26,732 nt of DNA from JACIWB01 sp038818725. Lineage in GTDB: Archaea; Thermoplasmatota; E2; UBA202; JdFR-43. A program made the position numbers and the translations under genes. A model generated the notes under the pieces. The model had not been told where the DNA came from, did no database searches, and saw only the letters and a list, made by a program, of their open reading frames with translations. Shown here one piece after another: positions 1-6,957 of this stretch (positions are counted from its first letter, which is position 1; every line of letters begins with the position of its first letter). The stretch covers positions 1 through 26,732 of the forward strand of contig JAWAYL010000014.1 in the NCBI GenBank assembly GCA_038818725.1, written 5' to 3'.

Positions 1-396
1 AATTGGCTAAGAATATTTGAAGGATTCAATAAATGGATTGAATATATATGGAAAGGAGAGACAGGTTATGAATGCTGGAGCTGGTGGCTCACTCGCAAAA
101 TAAATGGAGGAGCAATAGCTACTCTTGGCTACTCTGGGCTTGGCTATACAAAGGAAGATAAGAATTTTACAGGAGAGGCAACTGAATGGCTCGATACACA
201 CTTTTTCTGGGAATATGGAATAAACGCAACTACACATCTTGGCGATATATGGAAAAATGTAATAAGCAACTTTTTGAAAGAATATCCTATTGACTGGAGC
301 CAGCCAGCGGGAAGCTTTTCCTCAATTGATTGCAAAACAGTTCAGGAATGGATTTTGCTGGGAGACCCAAGCTTAAAAATAGGAGGCTATGAATGA
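1..396 (+). CDS. C25 (gingipain-like) cysteine peptidase, C-terminal fragment (5' end outside window)
   Basis: An open frame runs from the window edge and gives the last 131 residues of a larger protein. Two segments match the complete C25 peptidase at 9476-11083: GGAIATLGYSGLGY (residues 36-49 here), equivalent to the stretch after the catalytic Cys (GAAVAFIGSTGLSY there), and the ending ILLGDPSLKIGG, equivalent to ILFGIPCLQIK there and typical of the close of the C25 catalytic fold. The catalytic His and Cys lie upstream of the window and cannot be checked. The protein stops just after the catalytic domain, with no long C-terminal sorting or Ig-like extension as in bacterial gingipains. Its stop codon overlaps the next start (ATGA, 393-396), so it is probably co-translated with yjbQ. 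By analogy with the second copy it is probably secreted and degrades extracellular protein. Confidence 0.8.
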   Translation, partial: NWLRIFEGFNKWIEYIWKGETGYECWSWWLTRKINGGAIATLGYSGLGYTKEDKNFTGEATEWLDTHFFWEYGINATTHLGDIWKNVISNFLKEYPIDWSQPAGSFSSIDCKTVQEWILLGDPSLKIGGYE

Positions 397-806
397 TTTA
401 TAAAGATAAAATTTATCTGAAGACAGAAAGTGATGAAATAGTTGATATAACTTCTGAAGTTCAGAAAATTGTTGAAAAAAGTGGAATAAAAGATGGAATT
501 GTATGCATCTTTTGCCCTGGCTCAACTGGAGCAATAACAACGCTTGAATATGAAGACGGACTTATTTATGATTTAAAAAATGCAATGGAGAGAATTGCCC
601 CAAAGAATGCATATTACAAGCATGAAGAAAGATGGCATGATGGAAATGGTCACAGCCATATAAGAGCGAGCATTATAGGAGCAAGCTTATGCATTCCAGT
701 TGAAGATGGAGAATTAGCTTTAGGAACATGGCAGCAAATAGTTTTTATTGAATGCGATGTAAGGAAAAGAGAAAGAAAAATTATTGTTCATGTTTTTGGA
801 GAATAA
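393..806 (+). CDS. yjbQ: YjbQ/UPF0047 family protein
   Basis: A 137-residue protein of the YjbQ family (UPF0047), usual length about 130-140. Conserved features are STGAITT (44-50), a histidine-rich stretch with H77, H82, H87 and H89 around WHDGNGHSH, and GTWQQ (111-115) near the end; the His cluster is thought to bind a metal or ligand. Some members show weak thiamine-phosphate synthase activity, but the real role is unsettled. The start is fixed by the ATGA overlap with the upstream C25 peptidase. The 3' end runs 26 nt into the convergent reductase gene (781-1401), so the last nine codons are antisense to that gene. Family assignment is secure; function is not. Confidence 0.9.
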   Translation: MIYKDKIYLKTESDEIVDITSEVQKIVEKSGIKDGIVCIFCPGSTGAITTLEYEDGLIYDLKNAMERIAPKNAYYKHEERWHDGNGHSHIRASIIGASLCIPVEDGELALGTWQQIVFIECDVRKRERKIIVHVFGE

Positions 807-1401
807 CAAGAAAACCATTTCCAATTTTTTTTATTTCCTTTATTTCCATTTTAATTATTTCATCAATTTCTTCTATGAGGGATGTTGCATTTTTTCCAAT
901 AAATATTGGAGAAAAAAATATTTGCATTTCATCAAAAATTCCCTTTTTTAAAAATTCAGTTATTACGGTTGCCCCTCCCTCAACAAGCAATTTTTTTATT
1001 CCTCTTTCATATAAAATTTCCATTAGCTTCACTATATCTACTTTTCCATTTCCACATTTTATTACTTCAATATTTTCTTTCTTAAATTCCTTGCAAGTAG
1101 TAACAATAAGAGTTTTTCCTTCCTGGCGGAGCATGCTTGCGTTTTCTGGCATGCGAAATTTGCTATCGAGGACAATTCTTAATGGGTTGCGGGGATTTTT
1201 TACATATTTTTCCTTTACAGTAAGCTTTGGGTCATCAGCTAGCACTGTTTCTATGCCTACTAAAATTGCATCGCATTCATTCCTTAACTTATGAACCCTT
1301 TCCTCATCCTCTTCATTTGATATTTTCAATGGCTTTTTTTTGGCAAGAGATATTTTTCCATCAAGAGAGGAGGCGCAATTTATTATTACATATGGTCTCA
1401 T
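781..1401 (-). CDS. arfC: 2,5-diamino-6-(ribosylamino)-pyrimidinone 5'-phosphate reductase (riboflavin pathway)
   Basis: A 206-residue protein of the RibD C-terminal/dihydrofolate-reductase fold, stand-alone as in archaea and fungi. It should reduce the ribosyl side chain of the pyrimidine made by GTP cyclohydrolase III and ArfB, using NAD(P)H, on the way to riboflavin (and the deazaflavin F420/FO). Visible signatures are SLDGKI (12-17), CDAILVGIETVLADDP (43-58), NPLRIVLDS (72-80) and LLVEGGATV (138-146), the nucleotide-binding and substrate loops of this family. The start overlaps the triosephosphate isomerase stop by ATGA (1398-1401), so the two are co-translated. The 3' end overlaps yjbQ by 26 nt. 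Strong family match; no other riboflavin gene is in the window. Confidence 0.9.
   Translation of the reverse strand: MRPYVIINCASSLDGKISLAKKKPLKISNEEDEERVHKLRNECDAILVGIETVLADDPKLTVKEKYVKNPRNPLRIVLDSKFRMPENASMLRQEGKTLIVTTCKEFKKENIEVIKCGNGKVDIVKLMEILYERGIKKLLVEGGATVITEFLKKGIFDEMQIFFSPIFIGKNATSLIEEIDEIIKMEIKEIKKIGNGFLVILQKHEQ
825..832 (+). terminator. Possible T8 transcription terminator for yjbQ, inside the opposing gene
   Basis: A run of eight T on the plus strand begins 19 nt after the yjbQ stop and is followed by further T-rich DNA. Archaeal RNA polymerase stops at oligo-T without needing a hairpin. The tract lies in the antisense of the arfC-like coding region, so termination would occur inside the opposing gene. 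In DNA this AT-rich such runs are common, so the call is weak. Confidence 0.35.
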
Positions 1402-2057
1402 ATCATCGCCTTTGCAAATTCTTCTAAAATTTTTTCCTTATCTTTTGCTTTAACAACACCACTTGCAACAAGAATTCCATCCACACCCATCAAAACAGCT
1501 TTTTCAACATCTCTCGCTTTTTTTATTCCAGCTCCACATAAAATTTTGCTTCCTTGCGACTTTACAATTTCAACTGCTTTTTCTATAACTTCTGGTTTTG
1601 CTTCAGTTACAGAAATATCTCCTCCTATAAGCTCAGGTGGCTCAACTGCAACATAATCTGGATTAAGGCATGCAATTGATTTTGTAACAGATAAATTGCT
1701 TGCACAAACAACACTTATAAGCCCAACTTTTCTTGATATCTCAATACATTTTGCAATATCTTCAATTTTCATTCGATGCTCTGAATGATTCAATAAGCTG
1801 CCGCAAGCGCCAGCCCGCTTTACCGCAATCGGGGAAATAAAGCCAGTGTAGGCGCCGTTTTCAATCGCATCGATGTGTTGGGAGAAAACTTTTATTGAAG
1901 TTTTTGAGCTTATCAAATATATATCTGATGGCTGAACCGCTATTGCCATTTCTATGCCATATTTTTTTCCTATTTCTTCCATTATTTTTGCAATTTCAAG
2001 AGCTTTTTCTCCAATTGCTTCCTCATATGCTTTTGTATTTACAACTATTATGCCCAT
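1398..2057 (-). CDS. tpiA: Triosephosphate isomerase, archaeal type
   Basis: A 219-residue triosephosphate isomerase interconverting dihydroxyacetone phosphate and glyceraldehyde 3-phosphate. Archaeal enzymes are about 220-230 residues, shorter than the roughly 250 of bacteria and eukaryotes, and this one fits. N7/K9 sit in the first strand (VVNTK), the electrophile His is H91 in LLNHSEHR, the catalytic base is E139 in VAVEPPELIGG, and the phosphate loops are CGAGI (174-178) and VDGILVASG (192-200). It lies 12 nt downstream of the secreted CrtC-like gene and overlaps the arfC-like gene by ATGA. Its metabolic partners, phosphoglycerate kinase and GAPDH, are about 5 kb away on the other strand, so they are neighbours but not one operon. 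Confidence 0.95.
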   Translation of the reverse strand: MGIIVVNTKAYEEAIGEKALEIAKIMEEIGKKYGIEMAIAVQPSDIYLISSKTSIKVFSQHIDAIENGAYTGFISPIAVKRAGACGSLLNHSEHRMKIEDIAKCIEISRKVGLISVVCASNLSVTKSIACLNPDYVAVEPPELIGGDISVTEAKPEVIEKAVEIVKSQGSKILCGAGIKKARDVEKAVLMGVDGILVASGVVKAKDKEKILEEFAKAMI

Positions 2058-2069
2058 AATGTAAAAATA

Positions 2070-3278
2070 TTAGCTCATTAAATCTTTTCTTATTTTTGAA
2101 AAATAAAATGAAAAGCTTAATGGATTTATGCTTATATTTAATCCAAAAATGAAATTCAGCAGATAAGAAGCAAGGATAAAATTTATTGAAGAATTTGAGA
2201 AATAAATTTTTAGCATAAAATATTCAAAAATGCTTACCTGCCTTTCTATTTCTATTTCACATCTACCAATTTCTCCATTGCTATCATAAATTTTTCCAGG
2301 GGCCTCATAAAGAATCAGTTTTTTCCAATAAAAAGAAGAAAGATTATCTAAATATACATGAGATATATTATCCATTTCAAGAATAAGGGATAAATTTTCG
2401 CTGCTAATTTTTATTTTTCTTGGTATAAATGCTCCTTCAAAATAAATTCCATCTAAATATTCGATTTTTAAATTTTTAAATTCAGCAAAACTTTCATCAT
2501 AAATATATAAAATCCCAAAATCAAGCCCATTTATCCAAAATGGTATTTTTCCAAAGAAAATTGTTCTACCATCATAAAGCCATCCCCAACTCCAATCATA
2601 TCCAAAAGGATTATCAGAAGATATGCCAAAAGAAGAAAAAGAAGCTTTTCCATCCCACCATTTAAAAATCCTAACATAATTTTTAATTGTTTCAGAAGAA
2701 AAATTTGCCATCGGCTTATTATAGCTCCAGTTTCCCCACACATGCTCAAAATATGCAATTCCTTCAAAATCTTGCCTGTTTCCATAAAAGTCTATCCATC
2801 CCCAAGCCCTGCATTTTGGAATAAAAAGATAAAAACAATCTCCAGAGCCAATTGGAAGCAGCCCATCTGATACAATTTTTTTTGGAGAAATTGCCTCTAA
2901 ATATATTCTTATCGCTACTCCTTTATTTTCAAGATGAAATATATAGTAAGGATAGTTTCCACAAAGCGATGAATTTTTATATGTTATGTTGAGTCCTTCC
3001 CCAAATTTTATTTCCTCTATTCTATCTTCATAGCTGCTTAGATTATAAACTATTTTATCATCATGATTAAATATAGTAAAGAAAAGATTCGCTGCTGGCG
3101 TCTCTTTTTCATATTCAAAAGATGCAGTTACGCTATAATTTTTATCTGCTTTAATAAATGCATCAACATTCCACCACTCCCTCATGCAATTATGAGGAAA
3201 ATCATCATTTTCATTTTTTGCTGAGATATTCAAAGGGATAGCTAATAGCGCGAGTAATAAAGCAATTAATTTTTTCAC
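2070..3278 (-). CDS. Secreted protein with CrtC/AttH-like (lipocalin-like) fold, function unknown
   Basis: The open frame reaches 3323 with an ATG, but the natural N-terminus is more likely the GTG at 3276-3278: it gives a clean signal peptide, KKLIALLLALLAIPLNISA, whereas the longer form adds a second hydrophobic stretch before the lysines. The mature protein of about 380 residues is aromatic-rich with several N-x-S/T sites. REWWNVDAF near its start and GIAYFEHVWGNW in the middle resemble the EWW and Y-x-D-H-x-W-G signatures of the CrtC/AttH (hydroxyneurosporene synthase-like) double-lipocalin family. In family members acting on carotenoids the central motif carries an Asp; here it reads EH. 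Secretion argues against a carotenoid hydratase role. The C-terminus is hydrophobic and may touch the membrane. The gene heads the tpiA-arfC transcription unit. The fold call is tentative. Confidence 0.6.
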   Translation of the reverse strand: MKKLIALLLALLAIPLNISAKNENDDFPHNCMREWWNVDAFIKADKNYSVTASFEYEKETPAANLFFTIFNHDDKIVYNLSSYEDRIEEIKFGEGLNITYKNSSLCGNYPYYIFHLENKGVAIRIYLEAISPKKIVSDGLLPIGSGDCFYLFIPKCRAWGWIDFYGNRQDFEGIAYFEHVWGNWSYNKPMANFSSETIKNYVRIFKWWDGKASFSSFGISSDNPFGYDWSWGWLYDGRTIFFGKIPFWINGLDFGILYIYDESFAEFKNLKIEYLDGIYFEGAFIPRKIKISSENLSLILEMDNISHVYLDNLSSFYWKKLILYEAPGKIYDSNGEIGRCEIEIERQVSIFEYFMLKIYFSNSSINFILASYLLNFIFGLNISINPLSFSFYFSKIRKDLMS

Positions 3279-3400
3279 ATAGATAAAATAATAAATAAAT
3301 ATAATTTTTAGGATTTTAGCCAAGCTATTTCAACAAATCTTCTTTTGCAACTTTGCATTTATAAATCTCTTTACAACATGCTTATGTATTTTTTACCAGC

Positions 3401-3419
3401 CTTTACAATACCAGTAAAG
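3401..3419. promoter_or_regulatory. Inverted repeat upstream of the htpX-like gene
   Basis: Perfect 6-bp arms CTTTAC and GTAAAG flank a 7-nt spacer. The right arm ends 29 nt before the HtpX-like ATG, close to where TATA/BRE elements would lie, so it could be a regulator site for the protease operon. Such arms can occur by chance. Confidence 0.3.
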
Positions 3420-3448
3420 TTTTAATAGTAAATTTTTTTATTATTAAC

Positions 3449-4399
3449 ATGAAAAGAAGCCTAATAGCGCTATATACAAAACTTGCAATTGCTATAGCAT
3501 TGCTATTTGGAATAATATTTGGGTTGCTAACTCTAATTGCCTACCTCGTAGGATATGGGCAACCTTTAGTAATAGCATTTATAGCACTATTTGTTGTTAT
3601 TTTACAATATCTTATAAGTCCTAAAATTGTAGAATTTTCAATGAAAGTTAGGTATGTAAGTGAACAAGAGATGCCAAAATTGCATGAGATTGTTGAAAGG
3701 CTCGCAGAAAAAGCATCTCTACCCAAACCAAAAATTGGAATTTCAGATATAGATTTACCAAATGCTTTTGCTTTCGGAAGAAATAAAAAGGATGGGAGGG
3801 TATGTGTAACAAGAGGATTGTTAGAGGTTTTAAATGATGAAGAGCTGGAGGCAGTAATAGGGCATGAGATATCACATATAAAGCATAGGGATATGGTTGT
3901 AATAACTCTTCTATCAGTTATTCCTTTAATAAGCTATTATATTTTCTGGAGCACATTATATGGAAGGGATAGAAATAAAGCATCCCTAATTTCTGGAATT
4001 GCCTTCGGAATTTATTTAATCTCGAATCTAATAGTTTTATGGGTTAGCAGATTAAGAGAATATTATGCAGATTATGGTTCATATAGTTTAATTGGGAAAT
4101 CGTCTCCTCTTGCGTCTGCCTTGTACAGAATAACTGCCGCCACTTCACGCATTCCTTCAGTTAAGTTAAAAAGCGTAGAAGGAGTAAAAGCATTTTTTGC
4201 AACAGACCCGTCAACTGCTAGAAGTGACATAAATGATTTAAGAATTGCTGATCTCAACCTAGATGGTCATTTAGATGATTATGAGATAAAACAATTTTCA
4301 CAGAGAGCGAGAGCGACTATTTTTGAAAAAGTTATGGAAGTATTTTCTTCTCATCCGAATGTAGTTGATAGGATAAAGAGGTTGGCTGAATTAACATGA
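3449..4399 (+). CDS. htpX: HtpX-like membrane metalloprotease (M48) with an EF-hand-like loop
   Basis: A 316-residue M48 zinc metalloprotease that should cleave misfolded membrane proteins. Two N-terminal membrane segments (about 12-34 and 38-57) precede the catalytic domain. The zinc site is HEISH (139-143), with E204 of REYYAD as third ligand, and a second hydrophobic pair lies between them (about 150-168 and 180-200), as in HtpX. Near the C-terminus, residues 268-279 read DLNLDGHLDDYE, a 12-residue EF-hand pattern (D1, N3, D5, H7, D9, E12). The protein ends with SSHPNVVDRIKRL, matching the family's usual SxHPPxxxRIxxL. The stop overlaps the next start by ATGA (4396-4399), the first link of a four-gene operon. 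Family identification is secure. Confidence 0.93.
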   Translation: MKRSLIALYTKLAIAIALLFGIIFGLLTLIAYLVGYGQPLVIAFIALFVVILQYLISPKIVEFSMKVRYVSEQEMPKLHEIVERLAEKASLPKPKIGISDIDLPNAFAFGRNKKDGRVCVTRGLLEVLNDEELEAVIGHEISHIKHRDMVVITLLSVIPLISYYIFWSTLYGRDRNKASLISGIAFGIYLISNLIVLWVSRLREYYADYGSYSLIGKSSPLASALYRITAATSRIPSVKLKSVEGVKAFFATDPSTARSDINDLRIADLNLDGHLDDYEIKQFSQRARATIFEKVMEVFSSHPNVVDRIKRLAELT

Positions 4400-4830
4400 G
4401 AAAAAATTTAGTAAAAATGGAAGTATATCCTCACGTATATCATGGTGATAATTATTCTGAAATATTTCTTGTCGATGACGAAACCGTTTTACCAATTTTT
4501 GTTAGCTATACTCAAGCAGAGAGTATAATGAGCGGGTTGGAAGGAAAGAGATACCATCGCCCATTAACTCATGACTTATTCATAGAAGTGATAAACCTGC
4601 TTGGGGCATCAATAAAAAAAATAGTAATAGATGATCTTGTTAATGGAGTATTTCTTGCAAAGTTATATATAGAGTATGTAAGAAATGATAAAAGCGAAGA
4701 AGTTGTGGTTGACGCTCGACCAAGTGATTGTATAGCGCTTGCAGTGAGAGAAGGATGTGATATATTTGTAGATGAAAAAGTTTTAAAGGAAGCTGGAAAA
4801 AGTAGAAAGGAAATGGGTATAGAGTATTAA
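4396..4830 (+). CDS. Bifunctional nuclease (BFN, DUF151) domain protein
   Basis: A 144-residue protein consisting almost wholly of a BFN/DUF151 domain. The family hallmarks are present: RPLTHDLF (residues 55-62) after a strand rich in acidic and aromatic residues, and VDARPSDCIALAVR toward the end. Plant and bacterial members have been reported as nucleases with RNase and DNase activity; the archaeal role is unknown. The start is set by the ATGA overlap with the htpX-like gene, although Met8 (MEVYP) is an alternative nearer the usual N-terminus. Only one base separates its stop from the AMMECR1 start, so both are almost certainly on one mRNA. Confidence 0.9.
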   Translation: MRKNLVKMEVYPHVYHGDNYSEIFLVDDETVLPIFVSYTQAESIMSGLEGKRYHRPLTHDLFIEVINLLGASIKKIVIDDLVNGVFLAKLYIEYVRNDKSEEVVVDARPSDCIALAVREGCDIFVDEKVLKEAGKSRKEMGIEY

Positions 4831-4831
4831 A

Positions 4832-5410
4832 ATGCTATCGCTTGAAGAAGGAGAAAAACTTGTTAAATATGCAAGAGATGTTATAGAAAAGCATGTGAAA
4901 GGAGAAAAAATTGATGAAATAGAAAATTTTGAAGAAAATAGGGGAGTTTTTGTTACAATAAATACATACCCTGAGAATGAATTGCGGGGCTGCATTGGCA
5001 TCCCAGAACCAATAATGCCTTTGAAGAAAGCACTGAAAGAATCCGCCGTTTCCGCCTGCCACGACCCAAGATTTCCTGATTTGGCCGAAGATGAGCTTGA
5101 TAAGATTGTTATAGAAGTAACGGTGCTTACGAAACCAAAACTACTTCAAGTGGAGCCTGATGAATATTTAAAGCATATAAAAATTGGGAGAGATGGGTTG
5201 ATGGTAGAGAAAGGAATATATCGTGGATTACTTCTTCCTCAAGTGGCTACCGAATATGGATGGGATGTTAATGAATTTTTGAAGCATACTTGCATAAAGG
5301 CGGGCTTACCAGAAAATGAGTGGAAAAAGAGGGACACAAAAATATATGTTTTTCAAGGAGAAATATTCAGTGAGGAAAAACCGAGAGGTAAGATAAAGAA
5401 AAATGCTTGA
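4832..5410 (+). CDS. AMMECR1 domain protein
   Basis: A 192-residue stand-alone AMMECR1 protein, the usual length of archaeal members. The signature LRGCIGIPEP (49-58) holds the conserved RGCIG hexapeptide, followed by SACHDPRFPDL and IEVTVLTKP typical of the two-domain fold. The biochemical role is not established. In many genomes AMMECR1 is fused or adjacent to a Memo-like protein and a radical SAM protein (the AmmeMemoRadiSam arrangement), and here a radical SAM gene starts inside its last codons (8-nt overlap). No Memo-like gene is seen in the window. Tight coupling suggests the two act together. Confidence 0.93.
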   Translation: MLSLEEGEKLVKYARDVIEKHVKGEKIDEIENFEENRGVFVTINTYPENELRGCIGIPEPIMPLKKALKESAVSACHDPRFPDLAEDELDKIVIEVTVLTKPKLLQVEPDEYLKHIKIGRDGLMVEKGIYRGLLLPQVATEYGWDVNEFLKHTCIKAGLPENEWKKRDTKIYVFQGEIFSEEKPRGKIKKNA

Positions 5411-6272
5411 GAAATACTATTCTATACTTGAGAAAAAGGTAAATAATAATTACATAAAAAATAAGGATAAATTGAAAAAACTTATAGGGGAAGCGGAGGA
5501 AATATTCAGAAATTGTCATTTTTGTGAGCATAGATGCTATATCGATAGGAGTAAAAATAAAGGCAAATGTGGGGTAAAAAATTCAAGAATTTCATCCCAT
5601 TTTTTCCATTATGGAGAGGAAAGAGTTTTAATCCCTTCATATACAATATTCTTTTCTGGATGTAACTTTTCCTGTATCTATTGTCAGAACTGGGATATTT
5701 CTCAATTTGAAAATGGATTATATATTGAGCCTGAAAAAATGGCTATTTTAATAGAAAAGGCAGAAAAAAGCGGCGCAAAAAATGTTAATTGGGTTGGTGG
5801 AGAACCAACCCCTAACCTTCTATATATATTAAAAGTTCTAGAAAATTGTAATTCAAATCTTCCACAAATATGGAATTCAAACATGTATTGCAGTTTGGAG
5901 ACAATGGATATTCTGAAGTATGTAATTGATTTATATCTAACTGATTTTAAATATGGAAATAATTATTGCGCAAAAAATTTATCAAAAATAGATAGATATT
6001 TTGAAATTGTTACAAGAAATCATGAAATAGCATATAAGCAGGGAGAAGTAATAGTTCGCCATCTTGTTCTTCCATCGCATATAGATTGTTGTTCAAAGCC
6101 AGTAATTGATTGGATTTCTGAAAATATTCCAGATGCATTAGTTAATATTATGGACCAATATTACCCTACTTATAAAGCATATGAAAATCAGGAAATAAAC
6201 AGAAGAATTACTGAGAAGGAATATAACGAAGTTTATTTATATGCATTGAAAAAAGGAATTAATCTAATTTGA
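5403..6272 (+). CDS. Radical SAM protein, PflX-like (COG1313-type)
   Basis: A 289-residue radical SAM enzyme. The SAM-binding cluster motif is C87-x3-C91-x2-C94 in SGCNFSCIYCQN, and GGEP (132-135) is the SAM amino-group loop. Before it lies a second cysteine set, C38, C41, C45 and C56 (CHFCEHRC...GKCG), typical of pyruvate-formate-lyase-activase relatives of the PflX group. IFFSGCN and NWVGGEPTPNLL also fit that group better than the COG1180 group usually linked to AMMECR1. The substrate is unknown; no glycyl-radical enzyme is visible nearby. The gene ends the htpX-BFN-AMMECR1 operon and overlaps the convergent NMN adenylyltransferase by 9 nt. Family is sure, role is not. Confidence 0.88.
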   Translation: MLEKYYSILEKKVNNNYIKNKDKLKKLIGEAEEIFRNCHFCEHRCYIDRSKNKGKCGVKNSRISSHFFHYGEERVLIPSYTIFFSGCNFSCIYCQNWDISQFENGLYIEPEKMAILIEKAEKSGAKNVNWVGGEPTPNLLYILKVLENCNSNLPQIWNSNMYCSLETMDILKYVIDLYLTDFKYGNNYCAKNLSKIDRYFEIVTRNHEIAYKQGEVIVRHLVLPSHIDCCSKPVIDWISENIPDALVNIMDQYYPTYKAYENQEINRRITEKEYNEVYLYALKKGINLI

Positions 6273-6779
6273 TTTCTTGCAACCCTTTTCAGCAATCTTT
6301 CTTATTCTTTCCTCGCCCTCTATTTCTTTTATAAAATTTGCAACACTCTTTGGGACAAGATTTTCCCATTTTTCTTTTTTAACGATTTTTTCTCTTATGA
6401 TTTTTCCTTGATATATATTTCTTTTAAAGAGAGGTGTTTCAACTACTTCATAGCCTTCTCTTTCAAAAAGCTCTTTTATTAACTGATTGTTTGAAATAAC
6501 AACATCAAAAGATGGAACAATTTCTTCAATGTGCTTTGCATAAAGTGCGTATCTATTTATATCAGGTACTGGCACAATATGATAGTTTTTAATCTTGTTT
6601 TCCTTCATTGCAAGAATAATCATCTCATATCTCTCACTACAGGTAAATGGGTTTTCAAAAGTGAAACTTTCATAAGCGGAGCCAATTGCAAAAATTATTT
6701 CATATTTTTTTGAATTTTTCACGAGTTTTGTATGCCCCATATGAAATGGTTGAAATCTGCCAATAATTAAAGCACGCAT
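6264..6779 (-). CDS. nadM: Nicotinamide-nucleotide adenylyltransferase, archaeal type
   Basis: A 171-residue archaeal NMN adenylyltransferase that makes NAD+ from NMN and ATP. The nucleotidyltransferase start GRFQPFHMGH (7-16) contains the HxGH signature, and SAYESFTFENPFTCSER (54-70) is the second family block. The 171 residues match the roughly 170-180 of archaeal enzymes. The C-terminal 20 residues are charged and end in a Lys-rich tail that overlaps the radical SAM gene by 9 nt. It is transcribed away from pgk. NAD+ is used by three other products in this window: GAPDH, SAH hydrolase and Sir2. Confidence 0.93.
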   Translation of the reverse strand: MRALIIGRFQPFHMGHTKLVKNSKKYEIIFAIGSAYESFTFENPFTCSERYEMIILAMKENKIKNYHIVPVPDINRYALYAKHIEEIVPSFDVVISNNQLIKELFEREGYEVVETPLFKRNIYQGKIIREKIVKKEKWENLVPKSVANFIKEIEGEERIRKIAEKGCKKSN

Positions 6780-6957
6780 ATGAAAAATAAAAAAGATAAA
6801 TAATTATTTTTCTGTTTGTAAATAGGATAGTGTAGAAATAAATTTAAAAAATAAGAAATACCCTCTCTTTCTCGATGGAATGAACATGCTACAACAGAAT
6901 TAGTCAGAGAAAAAGAACTACAGCAATAAAAAATAAATAATTTAATAATATACTCAT
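6780..6957. other. Intergenic region between nadM and pgk
   Basis: A 178-nt divergent spacer. Both ends are very AT-rich and should hold the two promoters; a TATA-like stretch at 6926-6945 lies upstream of the pgk ATG. The middle (about 6860-6925) is richer in G+C and has pyrimidine-rich CTCTCTTTCTC facing purine-rich CAGAGAAAAAG about 45 nt later, which could pair imperfectly. No coding frame with family resemblance was found in it. Confidence 0.4.

Noticed and set aside
781..806. The 26-nt yjbQ/arfC overlap as a sign of a frameshift
   Set aside because: Both C-termini have normal length and sequence for their families, and four other convergent pairs overlap as well.
752..1294. A 180-codon plus-strand frame opposite the arfC-like gene
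   Set aside because: Its translation is rich in Phe, Ile and Ser with no family resemblance, typical of the antisense of a Lys/Glu-rich coding region; the minus-strand frame has clear enzyme motifs.
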